38,790 nt of DNA from Candidatus Staskawiczbacteria bacterium RIFCSPHIGHO2_02_FULL_42_22 (GTDB lineage Bacteria; Patescibacteriota; Minisyncoccia; Minisyncoccales; Staskawiczbacteraceae). Made by a program: the position numbers and the translations under genes. Under the pieces are notes generated by a model. That model was not told the DNA's origin. It was given only the letters and a program-made list of their open reading frames with translations, and searched no databases. Below are positions 26,933 through 35,263 of this stretch, piece after piece (position 1 is the stretch's first letter; each line of letters opens with the position of its first letter). The stretch covers positions 1 through 38,790 of the forward strand of contig MHOT01000026.1 in NCBI GenBank assembly GCA_001820175.1, given 5' to 3'.

Positions 26933-27141
26933 TGCGAATCTCGTTTGGCAATCGGAGTTAGTTGCGGCAGAATTTTGCCGCCAGGTTCGGAAAAATTTTT
27001 AGGCGTAGCTTGCCTACGACGAGCACATTTTTACCAAGCTTTGCGGAAAAATTATCCGCAAATAACCCGCCAAAAGGCGAGGATCGCCCCTCTTGGGCGG
27101 CCCGAAACTCTTTTACATTTTTGCCAAACGAGATTCGCATT
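26933..27141. mobile_element. ~205-bp palindromic element downstream of adenylate-kinase-like gene
   Basis: AATGCGAATCTCGTTTGGCAA ... TTGCCAAACGAGATTCGCATT, with several internal hairpins. Confidence 0.75.
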
Positions 27142-28241
27142 TATAGTTCAAGTACGCCTACTAATTGTTTTATCAACGACACTACCACCGGCGGAGGCAT
27201 TAAGCTATTAGAAGCTACTCCCTGATCATCTAACACTTCCCAGGACTTTTGTAAAACTTCAACTTTTCCAGAGGATTCATTAAAAGTGTAATGATACTCC
27301 GGCGTAATTTCATAGTCATCGGCAAATTCAGTGGTTTTTTCTTTAGGAATTGAGTTTCGTAGTAGAATTTTTGATATGCCATGCATAGCTTGGATTTGAC
27401 TCATGAGCAGTTCATCTTTTTCTAAACGGGAACGAATCGGCTCAATACCCTGCAAATCCCCTTCCTTGGTAACCATTCTTGGGCCCGCACCCTCCTTTGC
27501 CAATGCTTCGGCGGGCAGGCACGCCGGATTGTCGCACATTAGGTAAAATTGATTTTTCTCTTTGTCGTACTGAACATTTTTTGTCGGCAATAACTTTACG
27601 TTGCGGGAAGTATTGCACTGCGGGCAAATCACACGGTATTTTATGCGCTCATCAATAATATTGGTTGGCACATCAATGAGCACAAAAATATCCGGGTCGT
27701 TTCGATAATCAACCAAATGCTTGAAAAATAATGAATAAGAAACCTGATCGACATCGCGCGGGAATCCGTCAATAAAAATGGCTTTTTTACCAAGCCGTGT
27801 AATTTCTTTTTCTACGAGCGCCAGAATTAATTCCGATGGCAACAGCACCTTAGTGGACCGCTCTTCCATGGCCGTTATAAGCTCTGGCAGTGGTTTGGGC
27901 CCCCGATATTTTTTTTGCAAAAATTCCACCAGTTCCTGTTTTTTTACCGGATCTTTTAAAACTTCATCGAATGAGCGGATTAAGTCCCCCACTGATAAAT
28001 GCTCTACTCTTTCAGGACTAATAATTTCTTTAAACATTTTGGAATACGTTCCCTTCCCCGAAGATTTTTTTCCTAAAAGATAGACAATAAACGTGTTATT
28101 TTTCAAATAATCCTGCAGTTTTTTAATTTCCGGCCCCGCCTTGTATTCAAAATACTCCCGACGCCTGTTGGCATCGGTTAAGTCAAAGGTCTTGCCTTCA
28201 GAAGTTTTAGTACTAAAGATTGGAAATTCGATGTCTTTCAT
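27141..28241 (-). CDS. Adenylate-kinase-like nucleoside monophosphate kinase with Zn lid
   Basis: FIVYLLGKKSSGKGTYSKMF P-loop; FIDGFPRDVDQ; CPQC...CDNPAC lid. Confidence 0.85.
   Translation of the reverse strand: MKDIEFPIFSTKTSEGKTFDLTDANRRREYFEYKAGPEIKKLQDYLKNNTFIVYLLGKKSSGKGTYSKMFKEIISPERVEHLSVGDLIRSFDEVLKDPVKKQELVEFLQKKYRGPKPLPELITAMEERSTKVLLPSELILALVEKEITRLGKKAIFIDGFPRDVDQVSYSLFFKHLVDYRNDPDIFVLIDVPTNIIDERIKYRVICPQCNTSRNVKLLPTKNVQYDKEKNQFYLMCDNPACLPAEALAKEGAGPRMVTKEGDLQGIEPIRSRLEKDELLMSQIQAMHGISKILLRNSIPKEKTTEFADDYEITPEYHYTFNESSGKVEVLQKSWEVLDDQGVASNSLMPPPVVVSLIKQLVGVLEL
27491..27520. repeat. Short in-frame palindromic repeat within adenylate-kinase-like gene
   Basis: CCTCCTTTGCCAATGCTTCGGCGGGCAGGC; encodes PAEALAKEG. 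Confidence 0.65.
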
Positions 28242-28246
28242 TACCT

Positions 28247-28356
28247 TGAATCTTGAATCTTGAATCTGGAATCTTGTATCTTGAATTGAATAACTGAATG
28301 TGGAATTCTGGATTCCTTATTCTATTCCAGCTTCAAGATACGAGATTCTAGATTCA
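28247..28356. repeat. Intergenic inverted repeat, ATCTTGA-heptamer family
   Basis: TTGAATCTTGAATCTTGAATCTGGAATCTTGTATCTTGAATTG...CAGCTTCAAGATACGAGATTC. Confidence 0.82.
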
Positions 28357-29244
28357 TTTTATCACTTTTATATTCTCTCCATCGCTCAAAATTTCCACCG
28401 TTCCCTGCTCATCCGTCCTTAACGTGGTTATACCAAAATTCTGTAATCTTTGCAAAACTTCGATAGCTGGATGCCCGTAGGTATTTTTTGCGCCAACGGA
28501 AATAACTGCCAGATCAGGATGCACTGCTTCCAAAAAATTTTCTGACGTTGAAAACCGCGACCCATGGTGGGCCACCTTCAATACATCTGAAGTTAATGTC
28601 GCCTCGCCTTTTACCAATGCCTCTTCAACCACACTTGAAACATCGGCAGTAAATAAAAAAGAATTTTTACCGTAGGTTAGCCGGCTTACAATACCCGTAT
28701 CATTATCTTCATTTTTGGGCCGGGCGTCCCGGCCTTCTATGTTAATAAAAGGATGCAAAGTTTCAATGGCTACCTTGTCGTTTTTTATTTGGTCGCCAGC
28801 TTTGGTAATAATGATTTTTGTCCCCTGTTTTTTGGCTTTTTCCAACAGCGTAAGCCATACTTGGTATTGCTCTCCGCCGCGCACGACACCGTTCCATATA
28901 ATATAGTCCACCTTATACTTTTTTAAAACGTAGAGCAGTCCGTTTAGGTGATCAGCGTCGGGGTGGGTTAACATGACCACGTCTAAGTGGCGCTGCCAGA
29001 AGGGTAATAGTTTGTGTAATTTACTCATTACCATAGCGTCTACTCCGCCATCAATGATAATGTGGCGCATACTGGGAGTTTCTATAAAAATGGAGTCACC
29101 CTGGCCGATATCTAATACCCGCACTTTTAAATGGCGGGGAAGAGCCAATATCCAAACCTGCTGCCAAATAAATATGTTTAACAATAATAAAACAGTTATT
29201 GCTCCCAAACATATTTTTTGTCTTGTGGTAAAAAAATTTTCCAT
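28354..29244 (-). CDS. ComEC/Rec2-like MBL-fold hydrolase
   Basis: RVLDIGQGDSIFIETPSMRHIIIDGG; LTHPDADHLNGL; LKVAHHGSRFSTS. Confidence 0.92.
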   Translation of the reverse strand: MENFFTTRQKICLGAITVLLLLNIFIWQQVWILALPRHLKVRVLDIGQGDSIFIETPSMRHIIIDGGVDAMVMSKLHKLLPFWQRHLDVVMLTHPDADHLNGLLYVLKKYKVDYIIWNGVVRGGEQYQVWLTLLEKAKKQGTKIIITKAGDQIKNDKVAIETLHPFINIEGRDARPKNEDNDTGIVSRLTYGKNSFLFTADVSSVVEEALVKGEATLTSDVLKVAHHGSRFSTSENFLEAVHPDLAVISVGAKNTYGHPAIEVLQRLQNFGITTLRTDEQGTVEILSDGENIKVIK

Positions 29245-29246
29245 AG

Positions 29247-29276
29247 AAAATGGCGGGCCCGCGGGCCCGCCATTTT
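29247..29276. terminator. Perfect 30-nt palindrome, probable terminator
   Basis: AAAATGGCGGGCCCGCGGGCCCGCCATTTT. Confidence 0.65.
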
Positions 29277-29287
29277 AAATACGTTTT

Positions 29288-29452
29288 CTACTTTTTTGCT
29301 CCCATAATCCTAAACATCTTGGTACCGCATTTTTCGCACGTACCGGTCATTGCTCGCCTTTCAGTACCCCCCTTCCCCTTCATTGCAACTTCTTTTTCAT
29401 CTTTCATAAGCCGCTTTGCTTTGCATTTTACGCAGTATGCTTCTGTCGCCAT
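29288..29452 (-). CDS. DUF5679-like small zinc protein
   Basis: MATEAYCVKCKAKRLMKDEKEVAMKGKGGTERRAMTGTCEKCGTKMFRI. Confidence 0.85.
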   Translation of the reverse strand: MATEAYCVKCKAKRLMKDEKEVAMKGKGGTERRAMTGTCEKCGTKMFRIMGAKK

Positions 29453-29547
29453 TTGTTTTCGCGGAATTTCACGGAATTTCACGCGGAATTCTACGGAAAC
29501 GGTTCCGCGTTGTTCTGCGTTAATTTCTGCGCGATTCAGCGACATTA

Positions 29548-29805
29548 TTAAGAGAGATGCTTTGAGACCAATTTTGTCATTTCAAACATATTCACCATTG
29601 CTTTTCCGCCAAATAACACTTTTAATTTAGCATCTGCATTAATGTTTCTTCTATTGGTGGCATCCTGTAAATTATTTTTCTTAATGTATTCCCAAAGTTT
29701 TTTTACTACCTGGCCTCTTGGCAAAGGTCCTTTACCAACTACGGCCTCTAAATCAGCAGTAAGTTGCATGGGCTTCAATAAAGCTGGATTTGCTTTTCTT
29801 GGCAT
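29548..29805 (-). CDS. SWIB/MDM2 domain protein
   Basis: MPRKANPALLKPMQLTADLEAVVGKGPLPRGQVVKKLWEYIKKNNLQD. Confidence 0.93.
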   Translation of the reverse strand: MPRKANPALLKPMQLTADLEAVVGKGPLPRGQVVKKLWEYIKKNNLQDATNRRNINADAKLKVLFGGKAMVNMFEMTKLVSKHLS

Positions 29806-29813
29806 ATAATTCA

Positions 29814-29885
29814 TAGAACATACAACATGGAACATGGAACAAACGAAACGGCGTTTGTTATGTGTTCTATGTTATGTGTTATGTA
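29814..29885. repeat. Intergenic inverted repeat, CATGGAA-heptamer family
   Basis: AGAACATACAACATGGAACATGGAACAAACGAAACGGCGTTTGTTATGTGTTCTATGTTATG. Confidence 0.78.
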
Positions 29886-29996
29886 ATTCTTATATCGACC
29901 TTGGTTCTTGCATCACACTAACTGCAAGAATATGATTACTAATCCTTAAGTACATTTTACCCGATAATGGTTCTAAGGTCAATCATGTCAAGAACA

Positions 29997-30455
29997 TTAA
30001 CTATCAATTAGGGGTTTTTGGGTAACAGATTTTATCTTTTCCTCAAAAAAATGAATCACGTCAACATAACCCAATACACAATGCTGGCCATCCCACAAAA
30101 ATGGTACCCCGACATCCGACGGATTTAGCCCGCATATCTGGGCCTTATCAGCCAAAATGGTTACATTTTTACTGCTACCCGATATTTCCAGGGTAGTAAA
30201 TGCGAAGATTTGCTCAATATTGCTATTTTTAATAAAATCATCCACCTTGGCGCAAGGCGCGCACCCCGCTTCTTTAAATAGTATGATGCCGGATATCGAG
30301 GTATCGCTTGTTTTAAAATAAGAAGCGACGGTACCAGGCACATCACCGTAGGCAAAAAATAATACTCCCTCCAAGAAAACCAACGCCGCAATAACCAAAA
30401 AAAACAATCTGTTTTTTTGCAACCAGGATAGTAGGGCACTAGTTGGTTTTTTCAT
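29997..30455 (-). CDS. Membrane-anchored thioredoxin-fold protein
   Basis: N-terminal TM; ILFKEAGCAPCAKVDDFI; GVPFLWDGQHCVLGY. Confidence 0.65.
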   Translation of the reverse strand: MKKPTSALLSWLQKNRLFFLVIAALVFLEGVLFFAYGDVPGTVASYFKTSDTSISGIILFKEAGCAPCAKVDDFIKNSNIEQIFAFTTLEISGSSKNVTILADKAQICGLNPSDVGVPFLWDGQHCVLGYVDVIHFFEEKIKSVTQKPLIDS

Positions 30456-30687
30456 CTTTTTTAACGGCCGTTGATTTTTTATTAAAATAAAAAATATAAG
30501 CCATCTCTAGTATGCCAAAAGTATTTACTACCAACATGGCAATAAACCAGTTTCTTTGCCCATTTTTTGCCGCACGCCAAAGAGCTATCCCCTTCCAGAT
30601 GAGTCCCCAAATAAGCAACACCAAAAACAGCAAGGTGTACTTTGGGTCGTTTAATATATTAATGATGGCGGTGGTTTGTGAATCCAT
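30439..30687 (-). CDS. DUF5652-like small membrane protein
   Basis: LVLLIWGLIWKGIALWRAAKNGQRNWFIAMLVVNTFGILEMAYIFYF. Confidence 0.75.
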   Translation of the reverse strand: MDSQTTAIINILNDPKYTLLFLVLLIWGLIWKGIALWRAAKNGQRNWFIAMLVVNTFGILEMAYIFYFNKKSTAVKKDEKTN

Positions 30688-30770
30688 AGCTTTTGCTTCG
30701 CAAAAGAAATTCTAAATTAAAAATCCTAAATCCTAAACCGTTTGAGAATTTAGAATTTAGAGTTTAGAGT

Positions 30771-31229
30771 TTAGGATTTCATGTTTCGGATTTCATAGCC
30801 GGCTGCTCCAAACGCTACCGACACGTTCAGCGACTCTTTTTTGCCGTACATGGGCAAATAGATGACTTTATCTGATAATTCCAGGGCTTTTTTAGAAACC
30901 CCTTTTACTTCATTCCCAATTATCAGAGCCAGAGGGAATTTCGGTTTCAATTTGGTGTATAATATGTTTTTTGGCGTCTGTTCCAAAGCTACTACCAACA
31001 CTTTTTCTTTCTTTAACTTTTCTATCAATCGCCAGGTTTGTTTATGATATTCAAAGGGAATGGTTTTTTCCGCTCCTAACGCTGTCTTCGAAATTTTATG
31101 GTCTGGCGGCCGCCCGGTAATCCCGCACAAAAATATTTTCGTTACCCCCAATGCATCGGCCGTTCTAAAAATTGAACCCACATTTTCCAAGCTGCGGATA
31201 TTATCGCAAATGACATAGAATTCCTTCAT
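30771..31229 (-). CDS. TrmH/SpoU-family RNA methyltransferase
   Basis: NIRSLENVGSIFRTADALGV; LIIGNEVKGVS; IYLPMYGKKESLNVSVAFG. Confidence 0.93.
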   Translation of the reverse strand: MKEFYVICDNIRSLENVGSIFRTADALGVTKIFLCGITGRPPDHKISKTALGAEKTIPFEYHKQTWRLIEKLKKEKVLVVALEQTPKNILYTKLKPKFPLALIIGNEVKGVSKKALELSDKVIYLPMYGKKESLNVSVAFGAAGYEIRNMKS

Positions 31230-31340
31230 TTGAGTGCGATGCCAATATGCGAATGCATACTAATGATACGAATCACGAAACGTACGCACGGCGTTATTAG
31301 TATTATTAGTATGAATTAGTATATTAGCATCGCATTACAA

Positions 31341-32003
31341 CTACAACAATCTAAACTTATTTATCACCAACCCGAAATCGTACCCCAAAAATTGGGCGGC
31401 TTTGCGGCAAAATACCATGCGTTCGGTAAAAATTTCAAAATATTCCATGACGGGGCAAAAGTTAGTATCAATTTTCAAGGTCAAGGTAATTCTCTTTTTA
31501 TCCTTTTCCACTTTTAACATACTTTCGCGTGCCGCATAATTAACCCGGTCATGAATATCAGTTTTAAAATGATCCGGATCCGTTTTTGTAACCCGGGACC
31601 GGTCCACATCCGATTTATCGGCCAGCACTAAAATGGCAGATATGCGGTGGGTAAAATTCATTTCTTCTTTATCGTGATTAGAAATGGCCTGCATGATAAC
31701 CGCCAGTTCATTTGGGTCGAACTGATTTCCAAACACTTGGCCGAAAAGAAGCGCGCCAAAAAAATGGTGGAATGTGCGGGTCATAAAGTTTCCCATATCG
31801 TGGCAAAAACCGGCAATACCGGCCAGTTCGCACCGGCGCTCATCTAATCCGATTTTTTTGGCGATATCCATGGCCCGACTAGACACCACGCTAGAATGGC
31901 GCAACCCGTGGTTGGTATATGATAAGGCCTGCATAGCCCCTTCGGTTTGCTTAATAAACTCCAGTATTTGGGGATTTTTTTTGACGTCGTCTAAATTTAT
32001 CAT
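31341..32003 (-). CDS. HD-domain phosphohydrolase-like protein
   Basis: HGLRHSSVVSSRAMDIAKKIG; AGFCHDMGNF; SNHDKEE. Confidence 0.85.
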   Translation of the reverse strand: MINLDDVKKNPQILEFIKQTEGAMQALSYTNHGLRHSSVVSSRAMDIAKKIGLDERRCELAGIAGFCHDMGNFMTRTFHHFFGALLFGQVFGNQFDPNELAVIMQAISNHDKEEMNFTHRISAILVLADKSDVDRSRVTKTDPDHFKTDIHDRVNYAARESMLKVEKDKKRITLTLKIDTNFCPVMEYFEIFTERMVFCRKAAQFLGYDFGLVINKFRLL

Positions 32004-32010
32004 CGGATAA

Positions 32011-32100
32011 ATTTAACATTTAACATTTGACAATTGACATTTGACTTAACGAATTTCGTAAAACGTTGTCAATTGTCAATGGTCACATGTCAATTGTTAT
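32011..32100. repeat. Intergenic inverted repeat, CATTTGA-heptamer family
   Basis: ACATTTAACATTTGACAATTGACATTTGACTTAACGAATTTCGTAAAACGTTGTCAATTGTCAATGGTCACATGTCAATTG. Confidence 0.8.
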
Positions 32101-32707
32101 TAAATCTTTTCTCTATTTTCTCCCAATTTACCACATTCCACCACGCTTTCAAATAATCTGGTCGCACATTTTTATACTGCAAATAGTAGGCATGTTCCCA
32201 GACATCGTTTCCCATAATGGGCGCCGAGCCCTCGCTCATGGGGTTGTCCTGGTTTGCGGTAGACACAATTTCTAAAGCACCAGTTTTGGTACGCACTAAC
32301 CACACCCACCCTGAACCAAATCGTTTGGCACCCGCATCATTAAACTTGGTTTGAAATTCAGCAAAACTGCCGAATTGATTTTCAATAGCTCCCAGCAACT
32401 GGCCTTCTGGCTTTTGGCCAGATGACGGAGCCATAATCTGCCAAAACATTGAGTGATTAACGTGTCCCCCGCCATTATTTTTAACAGCCATACGAATTTC
32501 TTCTGGCACTTGATCTAAATTCATCAATAATTCTTCCGGGGTCTTTTCAAAAAGATCCGGATATTTCTCCAGTGCCGCATTTAAATTATTCACGTAAGCG
32601 GCGTGATGTTTATCATGGTGCAACATCATAATTTCTTTTGAAATATAGGGTTCCAGGGCATCGTAGGCGTAAGGTAAATCAGACAATGTGTGTATTATTT
32701 TTCCCAT
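32090..32707 (-). CDS. Fe/Mn superoxide dismutase (start at MGKIIHTL)
   Basis: [56 protein letters not shown]. Confidence 0.96.
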   Translation of the reverse strand: MGKIIHTLSDLPYAYDALEPYISKEIMMLHHDKHHAAYVNNLNAALEKYPDLFEKTPEELLMNLDQVPEEIRMAVKNNGGGHVNHSMFWQIMAPSSGQKPEGQLLGAIENQFGSFAEFQTKFNDAGAKRFGSGWVWLVRTKTGALEIVSTANQDNPMSEGSAPIMGNDVWEHAYYLQYKNVRPDYLKAWWNVVNWEKIEKRFNNN

Positions 32708-32734
32708 AACATTATTCTGCTTTTTTATCTTATT

Positions 32735-32895
32735 AGACCCACTGATCAAAGATTTTCCTACCGAAATGCCCAAATTTCAGCTGCAAATTTGCTAGAATTT
32801 CTCAACGTACCCTCTGGGTATGTCTCAAAATTCTATCAAATTTTCGCTATGAAATTTTGACGTTTCGCCTACGGAAACCTTTAATCAGTGGGTCT
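32735..32895. repeat. 161-nt palindromic element
   Basis: AGACCCACTGATCAAAGATTTTCCTACCGAAA ... ACGGAAACCTTTAATCAGTGGGTCT; provides the stop codon of the adjacent DUF5654-like gene. Confidence 0.8.
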
Positions 32896-33144
32896 TTGAC
32901 TAAATCTTAATAAATAAACAGTAATTAGCACTATAAAAATTGTTACCGCAATAGCATACAAAAAATTCGCCAAAACATTATTTCCGGGATTAGGGAAGAA
33001 TGTAACAATAAAAGATTTAATCGCCTCGTTCCAAGCAAGACCAGCTACTAAACCAAGTGCGGCCAAAATGTAGCCGGTGGTTTTTTCCTTAATTTCTTTC
33101 TGGATTTTCTTTCGCTCTTCTTTTATTTTATGTAGTACCATTGC
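32881..33144 (-). CDS. DUF5654-like small membrane protein
   Basis: KIKEERKKIQKEIKEKTTGYILAALGLVAGLAWNEAIKSFI. Confidence 0.75.
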   Translation of the reverse strand, partial: AMVLHKIKEERKKIQKEIKEKTTGYILAALGLVAGLAWNEAIKSFIVTFFPNPGNNVLANFLYAIAVTIFIVLITVYLLRFSQRPTD

Positions 33145-33174
33145 TTTCATTATACACAAAAAAACAACGATTGG

Positions 33175-34332
33175 CTACAATTCCCCATTTTTTATTCTTG
33201 CCCTAATCCCCTCAACCACTCCATTAAAATAATTTACATTATGAAAGGTGATTAACTTTAGGGCCGTAATCTCACCGGCTCTGAGCAAATGGCAAATGTA
33301 GTCCTTTTTATAGTGCAAACACACGTCACACACACACCCTTTATCCAGCGGCTCACGTTTTTTTAAAAATTTAACTTGCCTCATATTTAATTTTCCTTCA
33401 CTGGTAAAAGCGACGCCGCGACGAGCGTAGTGCGTTGGAATGGTACAGTCAAAAGTATCAACTCCGGCTTTGATAATATTTTCCAAATCATCCAACTTGC
33501 CAATACCCAGCAAATGTCGCGGCTTTCTTTCTGGTAATTCGGCTATGACCCAAGCCAACATCTCTGATATTATTTTTTTGTCGCTGCCAAATTCCCCGCC
33601 AATCCCAAAACCATCAAATGGCAGCGACCCAATAAATTTAGCGCTTTCCTGGCGCAGGTCCTTAAACCGGCCGCCTTGGACAATACCATATAGCGCCTGA
33701 TTACTCTTTTTAACCTTCAAGCACACTTTCGCCCATTGATGCGTTTTTAACAAAGAGTTTTTCGTATACTCATAATCAGCTAAAGGTGCAGTACATTCGT
33801 CGAAGGCAAAAATAATATCAGCGCCAATTTGCTCCTGGATTTTTATGGACTCCTTGGGACCGATAAATAATTCCCTGCCATCAACCGGTGAACGAAAAAA
33901 AACTCCGTCCTGTCGGATTTTTATCTTTTTGGGCTGGGCGCCAATCTTAATTTGCTCCCGAAGATCAGCATCCGATCCCATGCGGTCTTTTGAATTTATT
34001 ATTTTACCCAAATTCAAATCCTGGCCAAAACCCAAGGAAAACACTTGGAAACCGCCCGAATCGGTCATGAGCGGTTTTTTCCAATTCATGAATTCGTGCA
34101 AACCGCCGGCTTTTTGAATCACTTTTTCACCTGGTTTTAAATGCAAATGGAAGGTATTGGAAATCAATATTTGACTTTTGGTTTCCTCAACTTCTTTGCT
34201 GGTTAACGTTTTTACCACGGCTTGCGTTGCCACAGGAACTAAACACGGGGTCTCAACGACTCCGTGTGATGTTTCTATAAATCCCAATCGGGCATTACTG
34301 ACTTTTGATTTTTTTAAAATTTTAAAATTCAT
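33175..34332 (-). CDS. tgt: tRNA-guanine transglycosylase
   Basis: LMTDSGGFQVFSLG; DRMGSD; FAFDECTAP; CVCDVCLHYKKDYICHLLRAGE. Confidence 0.97.
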   Translation of the reverse strand: MNFKILKKSKVSNARLGFIETSHGVVETPCLVPVATQAVVKTLTSKEVEETKSQILISNTFHLHLKPGEKVIQKAGGLHEFMNWKKPLMTDSGGFQVFSLGFGQDLNLGKIINSKDRMGSDADLREQIKIGAQPKKIKIRQDGVFFRSPVDGRELFIGPKESIKIQEQIGADIIFAFDECTAPLADYEYTKNSLLKTHQWAKVCLKVKKSNQALYGIVQGGRFKDLRQESAKFIGSLPFDGFGIGGEFGSDKKIISEMLAWVIAELPERKPRHLLGIGKLDDLENIIKAGVDTFDCTIPTHYARRGVAFTSEGKLNMRQVKFLKKREPLDKGCVCDVCLHYKKDYICHLLRAGEITALKLITFHNVNYFNGVVEGIRARIKNGEL

Positions 34333-34420
34333 ACTGGCGATCTTAGGCCCCGTCCATTAATGCATAATAATCGGTTGGCGCCGAAAAATCAATCGGGTGG
34401 GCATTACACAATACTGGCAG

Positions 34421-34449
34421 TTGACATGGCTGTTTATAAAAGGTATCAT
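34421..34449 (+). promoter_or_regulatory. Putative sigma70 promoter
   Basis: TTGACA 17 nt TATCAT. Confidence 0.55.
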
Positions 34450-34623
34450 TTATCTAGACAATAAGTCGTCACACATAACGGCTTTTCGTCATGATCCTAT
34501 GGTTGCTATAAAAAGCACCTAGAGAAAGGTCGTTATATTATTTTTAACCATTAATTTCGCCGAAAAAATAGCAGATATTACAAAATATCTGCAGTAAACA
34601 TAGTAGGGATTAATGGTAAATAA

Positions 34624-34815
34624 ATGTTCAATAAATTCGATAACAACAAAGGCGGAGGAAGCTTTGCCCCACGACAAATGGTGCAGGGAAACTGGAAATG
34701 CAGTGACTGCGGAAAAGAAATTACCGAACTGCCTTTTGAGCCAGCTCCTGACCGACCTATCTACTGCCGGGACTGCTGGGCAAAAAACCGACCACCACGA
34801 CAAAATCGTTACTAA
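34624..34815 (+). CDS. CxxC...CxxC zinc-ribbon small protein
   Basis: GNWKCSDCGKEITELPFEPAPDRPIYCRDCWAKNRP. Confidence 0.85.
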   Translation: MFNKFDNNKGGGSFAPRQMVQGNWKCSDCGKEITELPFEPAPDRPIYCRDCWAKNRPPRQNRY

Positions 34816-34846
34816 TCGGTTTTGCAGATCTGGCAAAGCCAGACAA

Positions 34847-34875
34847 CAAAAAATCCCGCAATGCGGGATTTTTTG
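34847..34875 (+). terminator. Intrinsic terminator
   Basis: AAAAAATCCCGCAatGCGGGATTTTTT. Confidence 0.85.
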
Positions 34876-34890
34876 TTGCGACACATTTAC

Positions 34891-35254
34891 CACGACTTAT
34901 GGACATCACATCCAGAAACCACACTCCAAGTCTTGCCGGATTTGCCAATCTTGGGCAGTTTTCAAAAAAAATATGTTCGCCGTAGCTTCGGCTACGCCTC
35001 GCATATTTTTTGTTCCAAGCCGCCCAAGATTGCCAAACCGCCGGCGACTTTAGTGCGGTTTCTGGATGTGATGTCCATACGCAGTTGCGTCATTGCGAGG
35101 GCATCGCAATGCCCGAAGCAATCTCTCCTCATCTTTAGATTGTCCCGATTGCGAAGCGATCGAGGATCCTCGACAAATCGGGACTTCGTCGCCCTTCGAC
35201 AAACTTAGGACTCTTCGCAATGACGATGATGTTGATTTAACTGCGTAGGTCGTG
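34891..35254. repeat. BIME-like palindrome split by 178-bp element
   Basis: CACGACT[TA-element-TA]CGCAGTTGCGTCATTGCGAGG...CTTCGCAATGACG...AACTGCGTAGGTCGTG. Confidence 0.7.
34900..35077 (-). mobile_element. 178-bp palindromic element, copy 3 (TGGACATCACATCC-arm type), flanked by TA
   Basis: TA|TGGACATCACATCCAG...CTGGATGTGATGTCCA|TA; exactly 178 nt. Confidence 0.9.
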
Positions 35255-35263
35255 ATTTACTTA

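Noticed and set aside
34822-35208. 128-aa + strand ORF
   Set aside because: Spans the 178-bp element and a BIME-like repeat; the open frame is a property of the element.
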